Source: DATFFO01 sp963744905 (GTDB taxonomy: Bacteria > Actinomycetota > Acidimicrobiia > Spongiisociales > ZC4RG35). From it: 64,000 nt of DNA. Below, piece by piece: positions 51,379 to 59,267 of the stretch (position 1 is the first letter of the stretch; the number at the start of each line of letters is the position of its first letter). The DNA lies in the NCBI GenBank assembly GCA_963744905.1, contig CAVUUV010000010.1:62001-126000 (forward strand). The letters run 5' to 3'. The translations under genes and the position numbers were made by a program. The notes beneath the pieces were generated by a model. The model saw only the letters and a program-made list of their open reading frames with translations. It was not told where the DNA came from and ran no database searches.

Positions 51379-51651
51379 ATGGATGATTTTCCCGTCAAGC
51401 TGGCCGCCTTCCTGGAGACCACCGCCAACAAGATTCGGTCGCTCACGGTCGATAAGGCCGCCAAGGCGGTGCGGCTGACCACCCTGGGTCTCATTGCGCT
51501 CACGCTGGCTCTGATGGCACTGATCTTCCTGTTTCTCACCATCTATGGGGCGTTGGAGATTCCGCTGGGTGAGTGGGGGGCCCTGGCGGTCTTGGCGGGA
51601 CTATTCGCCCTCGGTGGAGCGTTTATGTGGCTGAAGCGAAGTAAGGATTGA
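51379..51651 (+). CDS. Small two-helix membrane protein
   Basis: 90 residues from ATG 51379. An amphipathic N-terminus (MDDFPVKLAAFLETTANKI) is followed by helices LTTLGLIALTLALMALIFLF and LAVLAGLFALGGAFMWL, ending with basic KRSKD. It resembles small phage-holin-superfamily-like actinobacterial membrane proteins, but I cannot assign it. It is 6 bp from trxB and follows the anti-sigma gene by 29 bp, so it may be in the stress operon. Confidence 0.6.
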   Translation: MDDFPVKLAAFLETTANKIRSLTVDKAAKAVRLTTLGLIALTLALMALIFLFLTIYGALEIPLGEWGALAVLAGLFALGGAFMWLKRSKD

Positions 51652-51657
51652 ACGGGG

Positions 51658-52584
51658 ATGCCCACAGAGAAACTGATCATCATCGGGAGCGGGCCGGCCG
51701 GATTGACCGCGGCCCTCTATGCGGCCCGGGCCGACCTCGAGCCCCTCGTCTTCGAGGGGTTCGCCGCCGGCGGCCAGCTCATGATCACCACCGACGTGGA
51801 GAACTACCCGGGTTTCCCCGACGGGATTCTCGGACCCGAGCTCATGGACCAGTTCCGCAAGCAGGCGGAGCGTTTCGGAGCCCGGCTTCAGACTGTCGAC
51901 GTGGACCGCGTGGACCTCTCCTCCCACCCCTTCGGCGTGTGGGTGGGCGGTGACGAATACCGCGCCGAGGCGATCATCGTCGCCACCGGTGCGGAGGCCA
52001 AGTGGCTCGGCATACCGGGAGAGAAGAAACTCACCGGTAGAGGAGTCTCCGCCTGCGCCACCTGCGACGGGTTCTTCTTCAGGGACAAGGAACTGGTGGT
52101 GGTAGGGGGTGGTGACACCGCCATGGAGGAGGCTACGTTCCTGACCAAGTTCGCCTCGAAAGTCACCATCGTCCACCGCCGCGACGAGTTTCGGGCCTCC
52201 AAGATCATGGCCGCCCGTGCCCTGGATAATCCCAAGATCGACGTGATCTGGAACGCGGTCGTGTCCGAGATCCACGGTGAGGAAGGCGTGACTTCGGTCA
52301 CCCTGACCGACACCGTCACGGGTGAGACCCGTCTCTTCGAGACTGACGGGGTCTTCGTAGCCATAGGCCACGCCCCCACTACCGGGCTGTTCGAGGGCCA
52401 ACTGGAACTGGACAAGGCGGGCTACATCGTTTTGGCGGACGGGGTCTCCACCCGCACATCGGTGGAGGGCGTATTCGCCTCGGGAGACGTGGCGGACTCG
52501 TACTATCGCCAGGCGGTCACCGCCGCCGGGACGGGATGCCGGGCAGCCATCGACGCCGAGCGTTGGCTGGCCGCACAGGAATGA
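51658..52584 (+). CDS. trxB: Thioredoxin reductase
   Basis: 308 residues. FAD site IIGSGPAGLTAALYAARADL, the redox pair CATCDG, NADPH loop VVVGGGDTAMEEATFL, and the C-terminal FAD site VFASGDVADSYYRQAVTAAG are all present. It uses NADPH to reduce thioredoxin, whose gene starts 49 bp downstream. It lies in the conserved sigM-trxB-trxA-cwlM order. Confidence 0.96.
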   Translation: MPTEKLIIIGSGPAGLTAALYAARADLEPLVFEGFAAGGQLMITTDVENYPGFPDGILGPELMDQFRKQAERFGARLQTVDVDRVDLSSHPFGVWVGGDEYRAEAIIVATGAEAKWLGIPGEKKLTGRGVSACATCDGFFFRDKELVVVGGGDTAMEEATFLTKFASKVTIVHRRDEFRASKIMAARALDNPKIDVIWNAVVSEIHGEEGVTSVTLTDTVTGETRLFETDGVFVAIGHAPTTGLFEGQLELDKAGYIVLADGVSTRTSVEGVFASGDVADSYYRQAVTAAGTGCRAAIDAERWLAAQE

Positions 52585-52633
52585 GTCGGGGTCGGAGGCG
52601 GTTGGCCCGAGTATCACCAAGAAAAGGAGAATC

Positions 52634-52954
52634 ATGAGCGACATCCAGACACTCACCGACGCCAGCTTCGACGAGGCCATCTCCGGGGAGACCCCGGTGC
52701 TGGTGGACTTCTGGGCCGAATGGTGCGGCCCCTGCAAGCTGATAGCACCCGTCCTGGAAGAAATTGCCAAAGAGACCGACAGCATCGCCATCGCCAAACT
52801 CAACATCGACGAGAATCCCCGCTCTCCGGCCCAGTTCGACGTGATGAGCATCCCCACGCTGATCGTCTTCCAGGAGGGAGTCGAGAAGAAGCGGATCGTC
52901 GGTGCGCGGCCCAAGTCCAACATGCTCCAGGAGTTGGGCGAGTTCCTCTCCTGA
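52634..52954 (+). CDS. trxA: Thioredoxin
   Basis: 106 residues. The active site WCGPCK is in VLVDFWAEWCGPCKLIAPVL, with cis-Pro in SIPTLIVF. AAAAGGAG-type RBS precedes ATG 52634. It is the electron acceptor of TrxB and a general cytoplasmic disulphide reductase. Confidence 0.96.
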   Translation: MSDIQTLTDASFDEAISGETPVLVDFWAEWCGPCKLIAPVLEEIAKETDSIAIAKLNIDENPRSPAQFDVMSIPTLIVFQEGVEKKRIVGARPKSNMLQELGEFLS

Positions 52955-53021
52955 TCTCCTAGAGTTCCCGACTGCCCGGCCCCGTCTGCGCTCCAGCGGG
53001 CAGGTGTGGCAGCATTGAAGG

Positions 53022-54002
53022 ATGCGGCTCTACCGGCTCAACGACTCCGGCGAGCCGATCCGGGACATCCAGGATCGGCTACTGGGTTTGGGGTTGAGCA
53101 CCCTTCCCGACCCCTCGGGCGAGTTCGGAGAGGCGACCCGGGCCGCGGTGGCCAGCTTTCAGGAGTCACGGGGTCTGGCGGTGGACGGGATTGTCGGTCC
53201 CGACACCTGGCGCGCTCTGTATGAAGCCGGTTATCGCCTGGGGGACCGACTGCTGTTCTACAGGCGCCCGATGATGCGGGGGGAGGACGTGGCCGAGCTG
53301 CAGAGTCGGCTCAACGGTCTCGGCTTCGACGCCGGCAAGGTCGACGGCATCTTCGGTCCTGACAGCCAACGAGCCGTTCTCGAGTTCCAGCGCAACCGCC
53401 ATCTTCCAGAAGATGGAAAAGCGGGCCCGGGCGTGATCACCGAGATCCGCCTGGTAACCCGGGCCACGATCCGGGCGGGCCGGGAGGCAGTCCGGGAGCT
53501 GGAATGGCTGCGTTGTCGACCCGGGACTCTGGTCGGATCGCGGATCTACGTTGATGCCGCCTGTCGCTCCGAGCACGAGGCGGCAGCGGCCTGGGGGGCC
53601 GCCTCGAGCATGGCCATCGCACTCCAGGAGCGAGGCGGCGTCCCCCTCCTCTCCCGCAGTCACGACGTGCACCTACCCGAACGCCTGCGCGCCCAGCGGG
53701 CCAACCGTCTCGCCGCCGAGATCATCGTCTCCATCGGCCTGAGCGAGGGCCCGGCCGCTGTCTACTACTTCCAGTCCGGCCACAGCCGCAGTGAAGCCGG
53801 TGTCCTCCTCGCCGCCGCCATCGCACCTCACCTGGACGGAACCGTTCAGGGTCGGGCCACACCGATGCTCAAGGAGACCCGGGCTCCGGCAGTGGTGATC
53901 GAGGCGCCGGGGCTGTCCGAGAAGACCGGTGTGGCGATCGTTGACGGTATCGAGGAGTTCTTCCTGGCCGGCCAGGTAGATCAGGTGAAGAACCGGCGGT
54001 AG
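53022..54002 (+). CDS. CwlM-like protein: two peptidoglycan-binding domains and a degenerate amidase domain
   Basis: 326 residues, no signal peptide, hence cytoplasmic. PG_binding_1 domains are at about 8-67 and 85-142. Residues 170-326 are amidase_3-like, but the zinc-binding DPGHGG is DAACRS (178-183) and the later SIHAN-type His is Gly (IIVSIGLSE). Both metal His are lost, so it cannot hydrolyse the wall. Mycobacterial CwlM occupies the same place (after trxA, next to parB) and, when phosphorylated, stimulates MurA; a regulatory role here is inferred. Its 3' end overlaps the convergent parB by 22 bp. Confidence 0.85.
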   Translation: MRLYRLNDSGEPIRDIQDRLLGLGLSTLPDPSGEFGEATRAAVASFQESRGLAVDGIVGPDTWRALYEAGYRLGDRLLFYRRPMMRGEDVAELQSRLNGLGFDAGKVDGIFGPDSQRAVLEFQRNRHLPEDGKAGPGVITEIRLVTRATIRAGREAVRELEWLRCRPGTLVGSRIYVDAACRSEHEAAAAWGAASSMAIALQERGGVPLLSRSHDVHLPERLRAQRANRLAAEIIVSIGLSEGPAAVYYFQSGHSRSEAGVLLAAAIAPHLDGTVQGRATPMLKETRAPAVVIEAPGLSEKTGVAIVDGIEEFFLAGQVDQVKNRR

Positions 54003-54835
54003 ATCCGCTCCAGATCCTCCAGCGAACCGAAGGAGATCTCCACCCGCCCCCGATGGTTCCTGTAACGGATCTTGACCTTGGAGTCGAGTTGTTGGCGCAG
54101 TCGCTGCTCCAGTTCGATTATCTCCACCGGACGGACCTCACGGATCCTGGGCGCGGGCTCGGTCTTGCTTTCGCCCCGGGCCCGGACCGCTTCTTCGACC
54201 TGGCGGACCGACCAGCCCTCCTCCACGGCCCTCCGGGCCACATGCTCGGCGTAAGCCCGGTCCTCCACGGCCAACAGGGCCCGGGCGTGACCGGCCATCA
54301 GCTCTCCCCGTTCCACCATCCCCTGGATGACGGCGGGCAACTGCAGCAGTCGCAGGGTGTTGCTCACCGCCGGCCGGCTCTTACCCACCGCCGAGGCGAC
54401 CTGGTCATGGGTCATACCGTGTTCTTCCAGGAGCTGGTGATAGGCGGCCGCCTCCTCCAGTGGGCTCAGATCCTCCCGCTGCAGGTTCTCGATCAGAGCG
54501 GCCGTCAGGCTCCCCCGGTCGTCGGAGGTCCGCACCACGGCTGGAATCTGTGTCAACCCGGCCCGTCGCGCCGCCCGCCAGCGCCTTTCGCCGGCGATGA
54601 GGGTGAAACTGCCGTCTTCCCGGGGTCGAACCACCACCGGCTGGAGCACCCCCACCTCCCCGATCGAGGCCGCCAACTCGTCGAGGGCAGTGGCATCGAA
54701 GGCGGAGCGGGGTTGATGAGGGTTGGGCGCCACGTCGTCGATGTTGATGTGACGGAACTCCTCTCCCCCGCCGTCACCGGAGGGGATGAGTGATTCCAGT
54801 CCCCTTCCCAGTCCCGATCTTCTGGCGGCCATCAT
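53981..54835 (-). CDS. parB: Chromosome partitioning protein ParB
   Basis: 284 residues. A short N-terminal ParA-interacting basic end (RRSGLGRGLESLI) is followed by the CTP-binding/clamp domain with GVLQPVVVRPRE and GERRWRAARRAGLTQIPAVV. The HTH is DQVASAVGKSRPAVSNTLRLLQLP. The C-terminus is the dimerisation domain (FGSLEDLERIYRRFF). It binds the parS sites at 56239 and 56300. It follows parA by 7 bp. Confidence 0.96.
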   Translation of the reverse strand: MMAARRSGLGRGLESLIPSGDGGGEEFRHINIDDVAPNPHQPRSAFDATALDELAASIGEVGVLQPVVVRPREDGSFTLIAGERRWRAARRAGLTQIPAVVRTSDDRGSLTAALIENLQREDLSPLEEAAAYHQLLEEHGMTHDQVASAVGKSRPAVSNTLRLLQLPAVIQGMVERGELMAGHARALLAVEDRAYAEHVARRAVEEGWSVRQVEEAVRARGESKTEPAPRIREVRPVEIIELEQRLRQQLDSKVKIRYRNHRGRVEISFGSLEDLERIYRRFFT

Positions 54836-54842
54836 TTACCTC

Positions 54843-55625
54843 TCAGTCCAGTCCATGGCGGCGACGGAACTCGCGGGCCATCTCCCGGTAGGCAATGGCA
54901 CCCCGGCTCATTCCGTCGAACGCCTCGATCGGCTCACCGAATGAAGGGGCTTCGGACAGACGCACCGACCTGGGGATGATCGTCCTGTAGACCACCTCGC
55001 CGAAGTGCTCCCGGACCTGGTCCGCCACGTCCTTGGCGAGACGGGTGCGGGCGTCATACATAGTCAGCACCACCCCGCCCACCTCCAGGTCCGGGTTGAG
55101 ATTGGCCCGGACCAGGTTCACGTTGCGCAACAACTGGGTCAGGCCCTCCAGGGCGTAGTACTCACATTGGATCGGGATCATTACCTCGTCTGCCGCCGCC
55201 AGGGCATTGACCGTGAGCAAGCCCAGGGAGGGTGGACAGTCGACCAGGACCACCTGGAACTCTCCCGCTATCCCCTTGAGGGCGTTGGCCAGGCGCTTCT
55301 CGCGGCTGAACACCGAGACCAGTTCTATCTCCGCCCCGGCTAGATCGAGTGTGGCCGGCACCACGAACAGGTCCCGCACGCTGCTAGGCTCGATAGCGTC
55401 TTCTAGTGGAAACTCCTTCAAAAGAACGTCATATATCGAGTGGGCGATACCGGACCGGTCCAGACCCAGTCCCGAGGTGGCGTTGCCCTGGGGGTCGAGA
55501 TCCACCAGCAGCACCCGGACTCCCTGCAGGGCCAATCCGGCCGCCAGGTTGATGGCAGTGGTGGTCTTGCCTACCCCGCCCTTCTGATTGGCCAGGGCAA
55601 TGATTCGGGAGGAAGAGTCGGTCAC
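54843..55625 (-). CDS. parA: Chromosome partitioning ATPase ParA (Soj)
   Basis: 260 residues from GTG 55625, which overlaps the rsmG stop as GTGA; a GTG 24 bp earlier is possible. The deviant Walker A is ANQKGGVGKTTTAINLA. Other ATPase motifs are LLVDLDPQGNATSGLG, VVLVDCPPSLGLLTVNAL and TMYDARTRLAKDVAD. It segregates the origin with ParB/parS. Confidence 0.95.
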   Translation of the reverse strand: MTDSSSRIIALANQKGGVGKTTTAINLAAGLALQGVRVLLVDLDPQGNATSGLGLDRSGIAHSIYDVLLKEFPLEDAIEPSSVRDLFVVPATLDLAGAEIELVSVFSREKRLANALKGIAGEFQVVLVDCPPSLGLLTVNALAAADEVMIPIQCEYYALEGLTQLLRNVNLVRANLNPDLEVGGVVLTMYDARTRLAKDVADQVREHFGEVVYRTIIPRSVRLSEAPSFGEPIEAFDGMSRGAIAYREMAREFRRRHGLD

Positions 55626-56224
55626 GATGACGTAATCATACGAAGCCACACGGTCCGGTCAAGGATCCCCCGCTCCACCTCCACCACGACCTCCCCGGAG
55701 GCGGCCTCGGGTGGCGCCCGGTGCGATCCCCCGATCACCATCGTTCCCCCTGGAGAAAGAAGCCGTAGCCCCCATCCCCGCACCGCTTCGGGTGGCGCCG
55801 CTGCCCGGGCCACGACCATGTCGAACCCACCGGAGACGGCTCCGGCCTCGTCGCATACCGCCTCGACGTTGCCCAAATCGAGAATTCGGATGGCGCGTCG
55901 GGCCAGGGTCACCCGTCGTTGCGAGCGGTCTACCAGAGTGACACGGGTCTCCGGCCACAGAATGGCGAGGGGAAGGCCGGGCAGGCCCACCCCGCTCCCC
56001 AGGTCGACCAGGGTGGAGGGCGGGTCGGGCGGGTCCCAGCCCCGGGCAAACAGGATCGAGTCGGCCAGGTGCCGTTCTTCGATACGACCCGCCTCGTTGG
56101 GCCCCAGACCACCGGCGGCGATCGCCTCCTCCGCCAGCCATTCTCCCAGACGGGCCAGTTGGAGCCGGCCCCGCTCCGTGAGAGGCCAACCGGTCCACAT
56201 CGCCGCCCTGTCAAGTGCTTGCAC
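55622..56224 (-). CDS. rsmG: 16S rRNA (guanine-N7) methyltransferase
   Basis: 200 residues from GTG 56224; TTG 56239 would run into the parS site and ATG 56200 is also possible. The SAM-binding core LVDLGSGVGLPGLPLAILWP, VTLVDRSQRRVTLARRAI and VVARAAAPPEAVRGWGL identify the family (gidB). It methylates G527 of 16S rRNA. parA follows with a 4-bp overlap. Confidence 0.93.
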   Translation of the reverse strand: MQALDRAAMWTGWPLTERGRLQLARLGEWLAEEAIAAGGLGPNEAGRIEERHLADSILFARGWDPPDPPSTLVDLGSGVGLPGLPLAILWPETRVTLVDRSQRRVTLARRAIRILDLGNVEAVCDEAGAVSGGFDMVVARAAAPPEAVRGWGLRLLSPGGTMVIGGSHRAPPEAASGEVVVEVERGILDRTVWLRMITSS

Positions 56225-56238
56225 TCCGTCAGGATACA

Positions 56239-56254
56239 AGTTTCACGTGAAACT
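56239..56254. promoter_or_regulatory. parS site 1
   Basis: AGTTTCACGTGAAACT is a perfect 16-bp palindrome and matches the ParB consensus TGTTTCACGTGAAACA at 14 positions. It lies just upstream of rsmG-parA-parB. Confidence 0.93.
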
Positions 56255-56299
56255 CGAGGTTGGGGGGATTTGGAGTCCAGGCTCGACCCTCCATCTCGA

Positions 56300-56313
56300 G
56301 TTTCACGTGAAAC
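56300..56313. promoter_or_regulatory. parS site 2
   Basis: GTTTCACGTGAAAC is a perfect 14-bp core palindrome in the rsmG-jag gap, 46 bp from site 1. Confidence 0.92.
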
Positions 56314-56369
56314 GACCCCGCCCTGAGACGGGGCCGCGGCCAGAGGCTCAGCCGTGGTGGCGGAGCCGA

Positions 56370-57284
56370 CTACTCCTCCTCGGATGAGTCACCCTGGTCG
56401 GATTCGTCCAGGGCGATGACTACATAACGCTTCGGTGCCTCACCCTCGGAATACGACCGAACTCCCTGCCGGGCCGCCACAGCATCGTGGATCACTTTCC
56501 GATCCGACGCCGACATTGGCTCCAGCATCAGTTCACCGCCATCCTCCAGCACCTGATCGATCAACTCGCCGGCATAGATGGTCAAAGCCTGCCGTCGGCG
56601 CTCTGCATAACCGGCTATATCGATCCTCACCCGGGCCGAGTCCTGCACCGTGCGCTGGAGCATGGTTTTGGTCAGTTCGTGCACTGCCTCCATCACCGCG
56701 CCACTGGTTCCCACCAGGGCCTCAGTCTGTTCCCCCACCACGTCGGCGATGACGATGTCGTCGTCCACCCGGGTCTCCACCCTGCCCTCGAGACCGAATG
56801 CAGATACCAGGCCGGCCAGAAAATCTCGAACCATGGGCTCCTGATCTCCTACCGACACCTCCTCCCGGTCGTCGACCTTCTTGGGACGATTGCCTTTGTC
56901 GCCCGCAGAGCGCCCAGACCTGCCCTTGCTCGCAGTGTTGCCTGAGCCCTGACCGGACCGGCCCGACCGACCGCCCTTCCCCCCGCCCTGACTGGCCTGG
57001 CTCTTGCCCTGATTGCCCTGGCTCCTGGCCTGTGGCTTACGCTGACGCTGGTCGCTGCTGCCCCCCGATTGTCCCTTTCCCCGCCGCGATTTCTTCGACT
57101 TCCCCGAGTCCCGTCTCTCCTCCACCCGCACGATGGCGTCCTGGCCTCCAAAACCCAGGAAACCCCGCTCAGGTTCCTGGATGATCTGAATCTGGAGCCG
57201 ATCCCGTTCGGCTATCCCCAACTCTTTGGCCGCGGCATCGATCGCCAACTCGACCGTCTTCGCCTTCACTTCAACGTACGCCAC
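56370..57284 (-). CDS. Jag/KhpB-like RNA-binding protein with long basic linker
   Basis: 304 residues from GTG 57284, with AAGGAG upstream. The N-terminal Jag_N domain has VELAIDAAAKELGIAERD and ends PERGFLGFGGQDAIVRV. A Gly/Ser/Gln/Lys/Arg linker of about 100 residues (repeats of GNQGKSQASQGG type) follows. KH and R3H domains end the protein (VVGEQTEALVGTSGAVMEAV, MSASDRKVIHDAVAARQGVRSYSEGEAPKRYVVI). It binds RNA and in other bacteria affects cell-wall growth and cell division. It lies 2 bp after yidC. Confidence 0.9.
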   Translation of the reverse strand: MAYVEVKAKTVELAIDAAAKELGIAERDRLQIQIIQEPERGFLGFGGQDAIVRVEERRDSGKSKKSRRGKGQSGGSSDQRQRKPQARSQGNQGKSQASQGGGKGGRSGRSGQGSGNTASKGRSGRSAGDKGNRPKKVDDREEVSVGDQEPMVRDFLAGLVSAFGLEGRVETRVDDDIVIADVVGEQTEALVGTSGAVMEAVHELTKTMLQRTVQDSARVRIDIAGYAERRRQALTIYAGELIDQVLEDGGELMLEPMSASDRKVIHDAVAARQGVRSYSEGEAPKRYVVIALDESDQGDSSEEE

Positions 57285-57285
57285 C

Positions 57286-58137
57286 TCAACTCCTTCTCCG
57301 CCGGCGCTTTTTCGCTGAGCCCGGCTGTGGCTTCTTGGTCGGATTGTCGGCCGCCTTCCCGTCACCAGAGCCCCCCGAGGAGGGAGAGACGGTCTTCCCG
57401 TTTCCGGCACCACCCGTGGAGGGGCGGCCGTCCATACGGAAGATCAGTACTTGCTGGCCGAGTCGGAACAGGTTGGCCGTGGCCCAGTACATCACCAGAC
57501 CGGCCGGAAAGCCCCAGGAGATGAACCCGATGAACAGCGGCATGATCTTGGTCACGGCCTGCTGGGCTCCGGCTCCACTACCCGACGGTGTCTCCTGCCC
57601 ATAGGTCGAGTGCCAGGTCTGCACGTACTGGGTGGCCACCATCAGAACCATCATGAACAGGTAGGGGAGAGCGGTCACCCAACTCTGACTGAAGGCTTGA
57701 GAGGGACTGACCGACATGTGCATCCCCAGGAAGGTGGTCGCATCCGAGTTGACCGCCTGGCCCAGGGCCGAGCCGCTTGGAAGAAACTGGGAGGGATCGC
57801 GCAACACCCGGAACAAGGCGAACCATATCGGCATCTGGACCAGCATCGGGAGCAGGCAGCCACCGGGGGAGGCCCCGGCCTCCTTCTGCACCCGCATCAG
57901 CTCCTTCTGCATCTTCTCCGGCTCGTCCTTGAGCTCCTTCTGAATCCGCTTTATCTCGGGCTGGACGGCCTGGAAGGCACGCGTGGCCCGGGTCTGTTTG
58001 AGCGTGAGCGGGAAAAGCAGGGCATTGATGACGATGGTCAGGAACACGATCCCCAGCCCGTAGGAGGGAATCAGGTCGTAGAAGAAGCTCAGCGTCGTGG
58101 CGAGAAGCTGCTGTAGTCCGTGCCAGAGTTGTGCCAT
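57286..58137 (-). CDS. yidC: YidC/Oxa1 membrane protein insertase
   Basis: 283 residues, the short actinobacterial type. Helices include TTLSFFYDLIPSYGLGIVFL, VINALLFPLTLKQTRATRAF and MLVQMPIWFALFRVL. The conserved hydrophilic Arg is in KQTRATR. It ends in the highly basic KKRRRRRS. It inserts membrane proteins with or without SecYEG. ATG 58137 overlaps the yidD stop; a GTG 3 bp earlier is possible. Confidence 0.95.
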   Translation of the reverse strand: MAQLWHGLQQLLATTLSFFYDLIPSYGLGIVFLTIVINALLFPLTLKQTRATRAFQAVQPEIKRIQKELKDEPEKMQKELMRVQKEAGASPGGCLLPMLVQMPIWFALFRVLRDPSQFLPSGSALGQAVNSDATTFLGMHMSVSPSQAFSQSWVTALPYLFMMVLMVATQYVQTWHSTYGQETPSGSGAGAQQAVTKIMPLFIGFISWGFPAGLVMYWATANLFRLGQQVLIFRMDGRPSTGGAGNGKTVSPSSGGSGDGKAADNPTKKPQPGSAKKRRRRRS

Positions 58138-58370
58138 CACTCACCCCCGCCAGTTGGGACCGGGTCGTAACCACCTTCGTGGAAGGGGTGACAGCGGCCA
58201 AGCCGTCGTAACGCCAGCCACCCGCCACGCAGCAGCCCGAAGCGCTCGATGGCCTGCACCGCATAAGCCGAGCAGGTGGGCCGGTAGCGGCAGTTGACCC
58301 CCAGCGCAGGACTTACCAGTTTCTGGTAAATGCGGATCAGACCCACTGCCAGGGCGGAGAACGGATTCAC
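58137..58370 (-). CDS. yidD: Membrane protein insertion efficiency factor YidD
   Basis: 77 residues from GTG 58370, overlapping the rnpA stop as GTGA. The YidD core is LIRIYQKLVSPALGVNCRYRPTCSAYA and HPFHEGGYDPVP, with the conserved Cys pair. It assists YidC. Confidence 0.94.
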   Translation of the reverse strand: MNPFSALAVGLIRIYQKLVSPALGVNCRYRPTCSAYAVQAIERFGLLRGGWLALRRLGRCHPFHEGGYDPVPTGGGE

Positions 58371-58771
58371 GAGCCCGCCCGTTCCGTGGCGCGTCGGAGC
58401 CAGCCGCACAGGTCGGCGAAGGGTGCCTCGACTACCCGGCGATCGGCGATGATGACATAATCCATTGCTTGCTCCAGCGGTGTCTTGGCAAGTGCGTGCC
58501 GCAATCGACGCTTGGCCCGGTTCCTCGCTACCGAGTTCCCGACCGATCTCCCCACCACCAGGCCGGTCCTGATCGTATCGTCGAGACCCGGAGAGGTTAC
58601 GACGGTCACTCCGCCCCGGCGAGCCCGGCGGCCATTGGCCAGCACCCTGCGGAAGTCGGACGAGCGGCGGAGTGCCTTGCGTTCAGACGGCGAGGCGCTT
58701 GCGTCCCTTGCGGCGTCGTGAACTGAGCACGGCTCGACCCGATCGGGTTTGCATGCGGTGTCGGAATCCAT
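58367..58771 (-). CDS. rnpA: Ribonuclease P protein component, start inside rpmH
   Basis: 134 residues. The core has LRRSSDFRRVLANGRRARRGG and VGRSVGNSVARNRAKRRLRHAL, the RnpA signature. It is the protein part of RNase P, which trims tRNA 5' ends. The only start codon ahead of the conserved LRRSSDF is ATG 58771, so the gene overlaps rpmH by 89 bp in another frame and gains about 34 extra N-terminal residues. The next start codon (GTG) would delete the conserved N-terminus. Confidence 0.9.
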   Translation of the reverse strand: MDSDTACKPDRVEPCSVHDAARDASASPSERKALRRSSDFRRVLANGRRARRGGVTVVTSPGLDDTIRTGLVVGRSVGNSVARNRAKRRLRHALAKTPLEQAMDYVIIADRRVVEAPFADLCGWLRRATERAGS

Positions 58772-58817
58772 GCTTGCGCTTCCGTCGGCGCACCTTGGGT
58801 TGATAGGTTCGTTTCAT
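58683..58817 (-). CDS. rpmH: 50S ribosomal protein L34
   Basis: 44 residues: MKRTYQPKVRRRKRKHGFRH then MQTRSGRAVLSSRRRKGRKR and LAV, the complete L34 sequence. It heads the rpmH-rnpA-yidD-yidC-jag group. The rnpA start lies inside it. Confidence 0.95.
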   Translation of the reverse strand: MKRTYQPKVRRRKRKHGFRHRMQTRSGRAVLSSRRRKGRKRLAV

Positions 58818-58857
58818 CAGAAAGATCGTCTGAGGTGGACAGGGGGACGACCTATGA

Positions 58858-58887
58858 AGGTTACGGAGACACCCCGGTCTATGTCAA
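58858..58887 (-). promoter_or_regulatory. Promoter for rpmH
   Basis: On the minus strand TTGACA (58887-58882) and TAACCT (58863-58858) are 18 bp apart, 41 bp ahead of the rpmH start. They resemble sigma-70 type -35 and -10 elements. Confidence 0.6.
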
Positions 58888-59083
58888 AGGGAGACCACCT
58901 CGAGATCGGATCTGAGCAGGGTCGCGAAGAAAATTCTCGGGTCGCGAAAAGGAACCAAGCCCCTTCGGAGCGCAAGTCAACCTCCGGGAGGTCAGGAAGG
59001 GTCTGGCAAACACCCCCTTCACCTGGGAGTTTCAGATTCTCTCAGACTCCGTTCACCTCCCGACAAGATCGGTTTCCGCGCTC

Positions 59084-59113
59084 TTGACTCGACCGGGTTC
59101 AGGCTCGCATACT
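59084..59113 (+). promoter_or_regulatory. Promoter for dnaA
   Basis: TTGACT (59084-59089) and CATACT (59108-59113) are separated by 18 bp. They lie about 155 bp ahead of the dnaA start. Confidence 0.6.
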
Positions 59114-59202
59114 TCCGCCCCGTCGCATACGGTCGGCAGCTCACTTCCCCCCTGGGCTCTGGTCGTACGCGCCTGAGAGGAGAAAGACCAGGGTCGATCG
59201 GG

Positions 59203-59234
59203 TTACCCACAGATGCATCCACACCTGTGGAAAA
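59203..59234. promoter_or_regulatory. Two DnaA boxes upstream of dnaA
   Basis: TTACCCACA (59203-59211) and, in the other orientation, TTTTCCACA (59234-59226) are each one base from TT(A/G)TCCACA. They sit between the promoter and the dnaA start, so they suit dnaA autoregulation or origin function. Confidence 0.65.
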
Positions 59235-59267
59235 GCCGACTCGACACCAAACAGGGAAGGAGGTTCC

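Larger units (their letters stand above)
58818..59267. other. rpmH-dnaA divergent intergenic region
   Basis: This 450-bp gap holds the rpmH promoter, the dnaA promoter and two DnaA boxes near the dnaA start. No further gene is seen; short open frames here look spurious. Confidence 0.7.
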
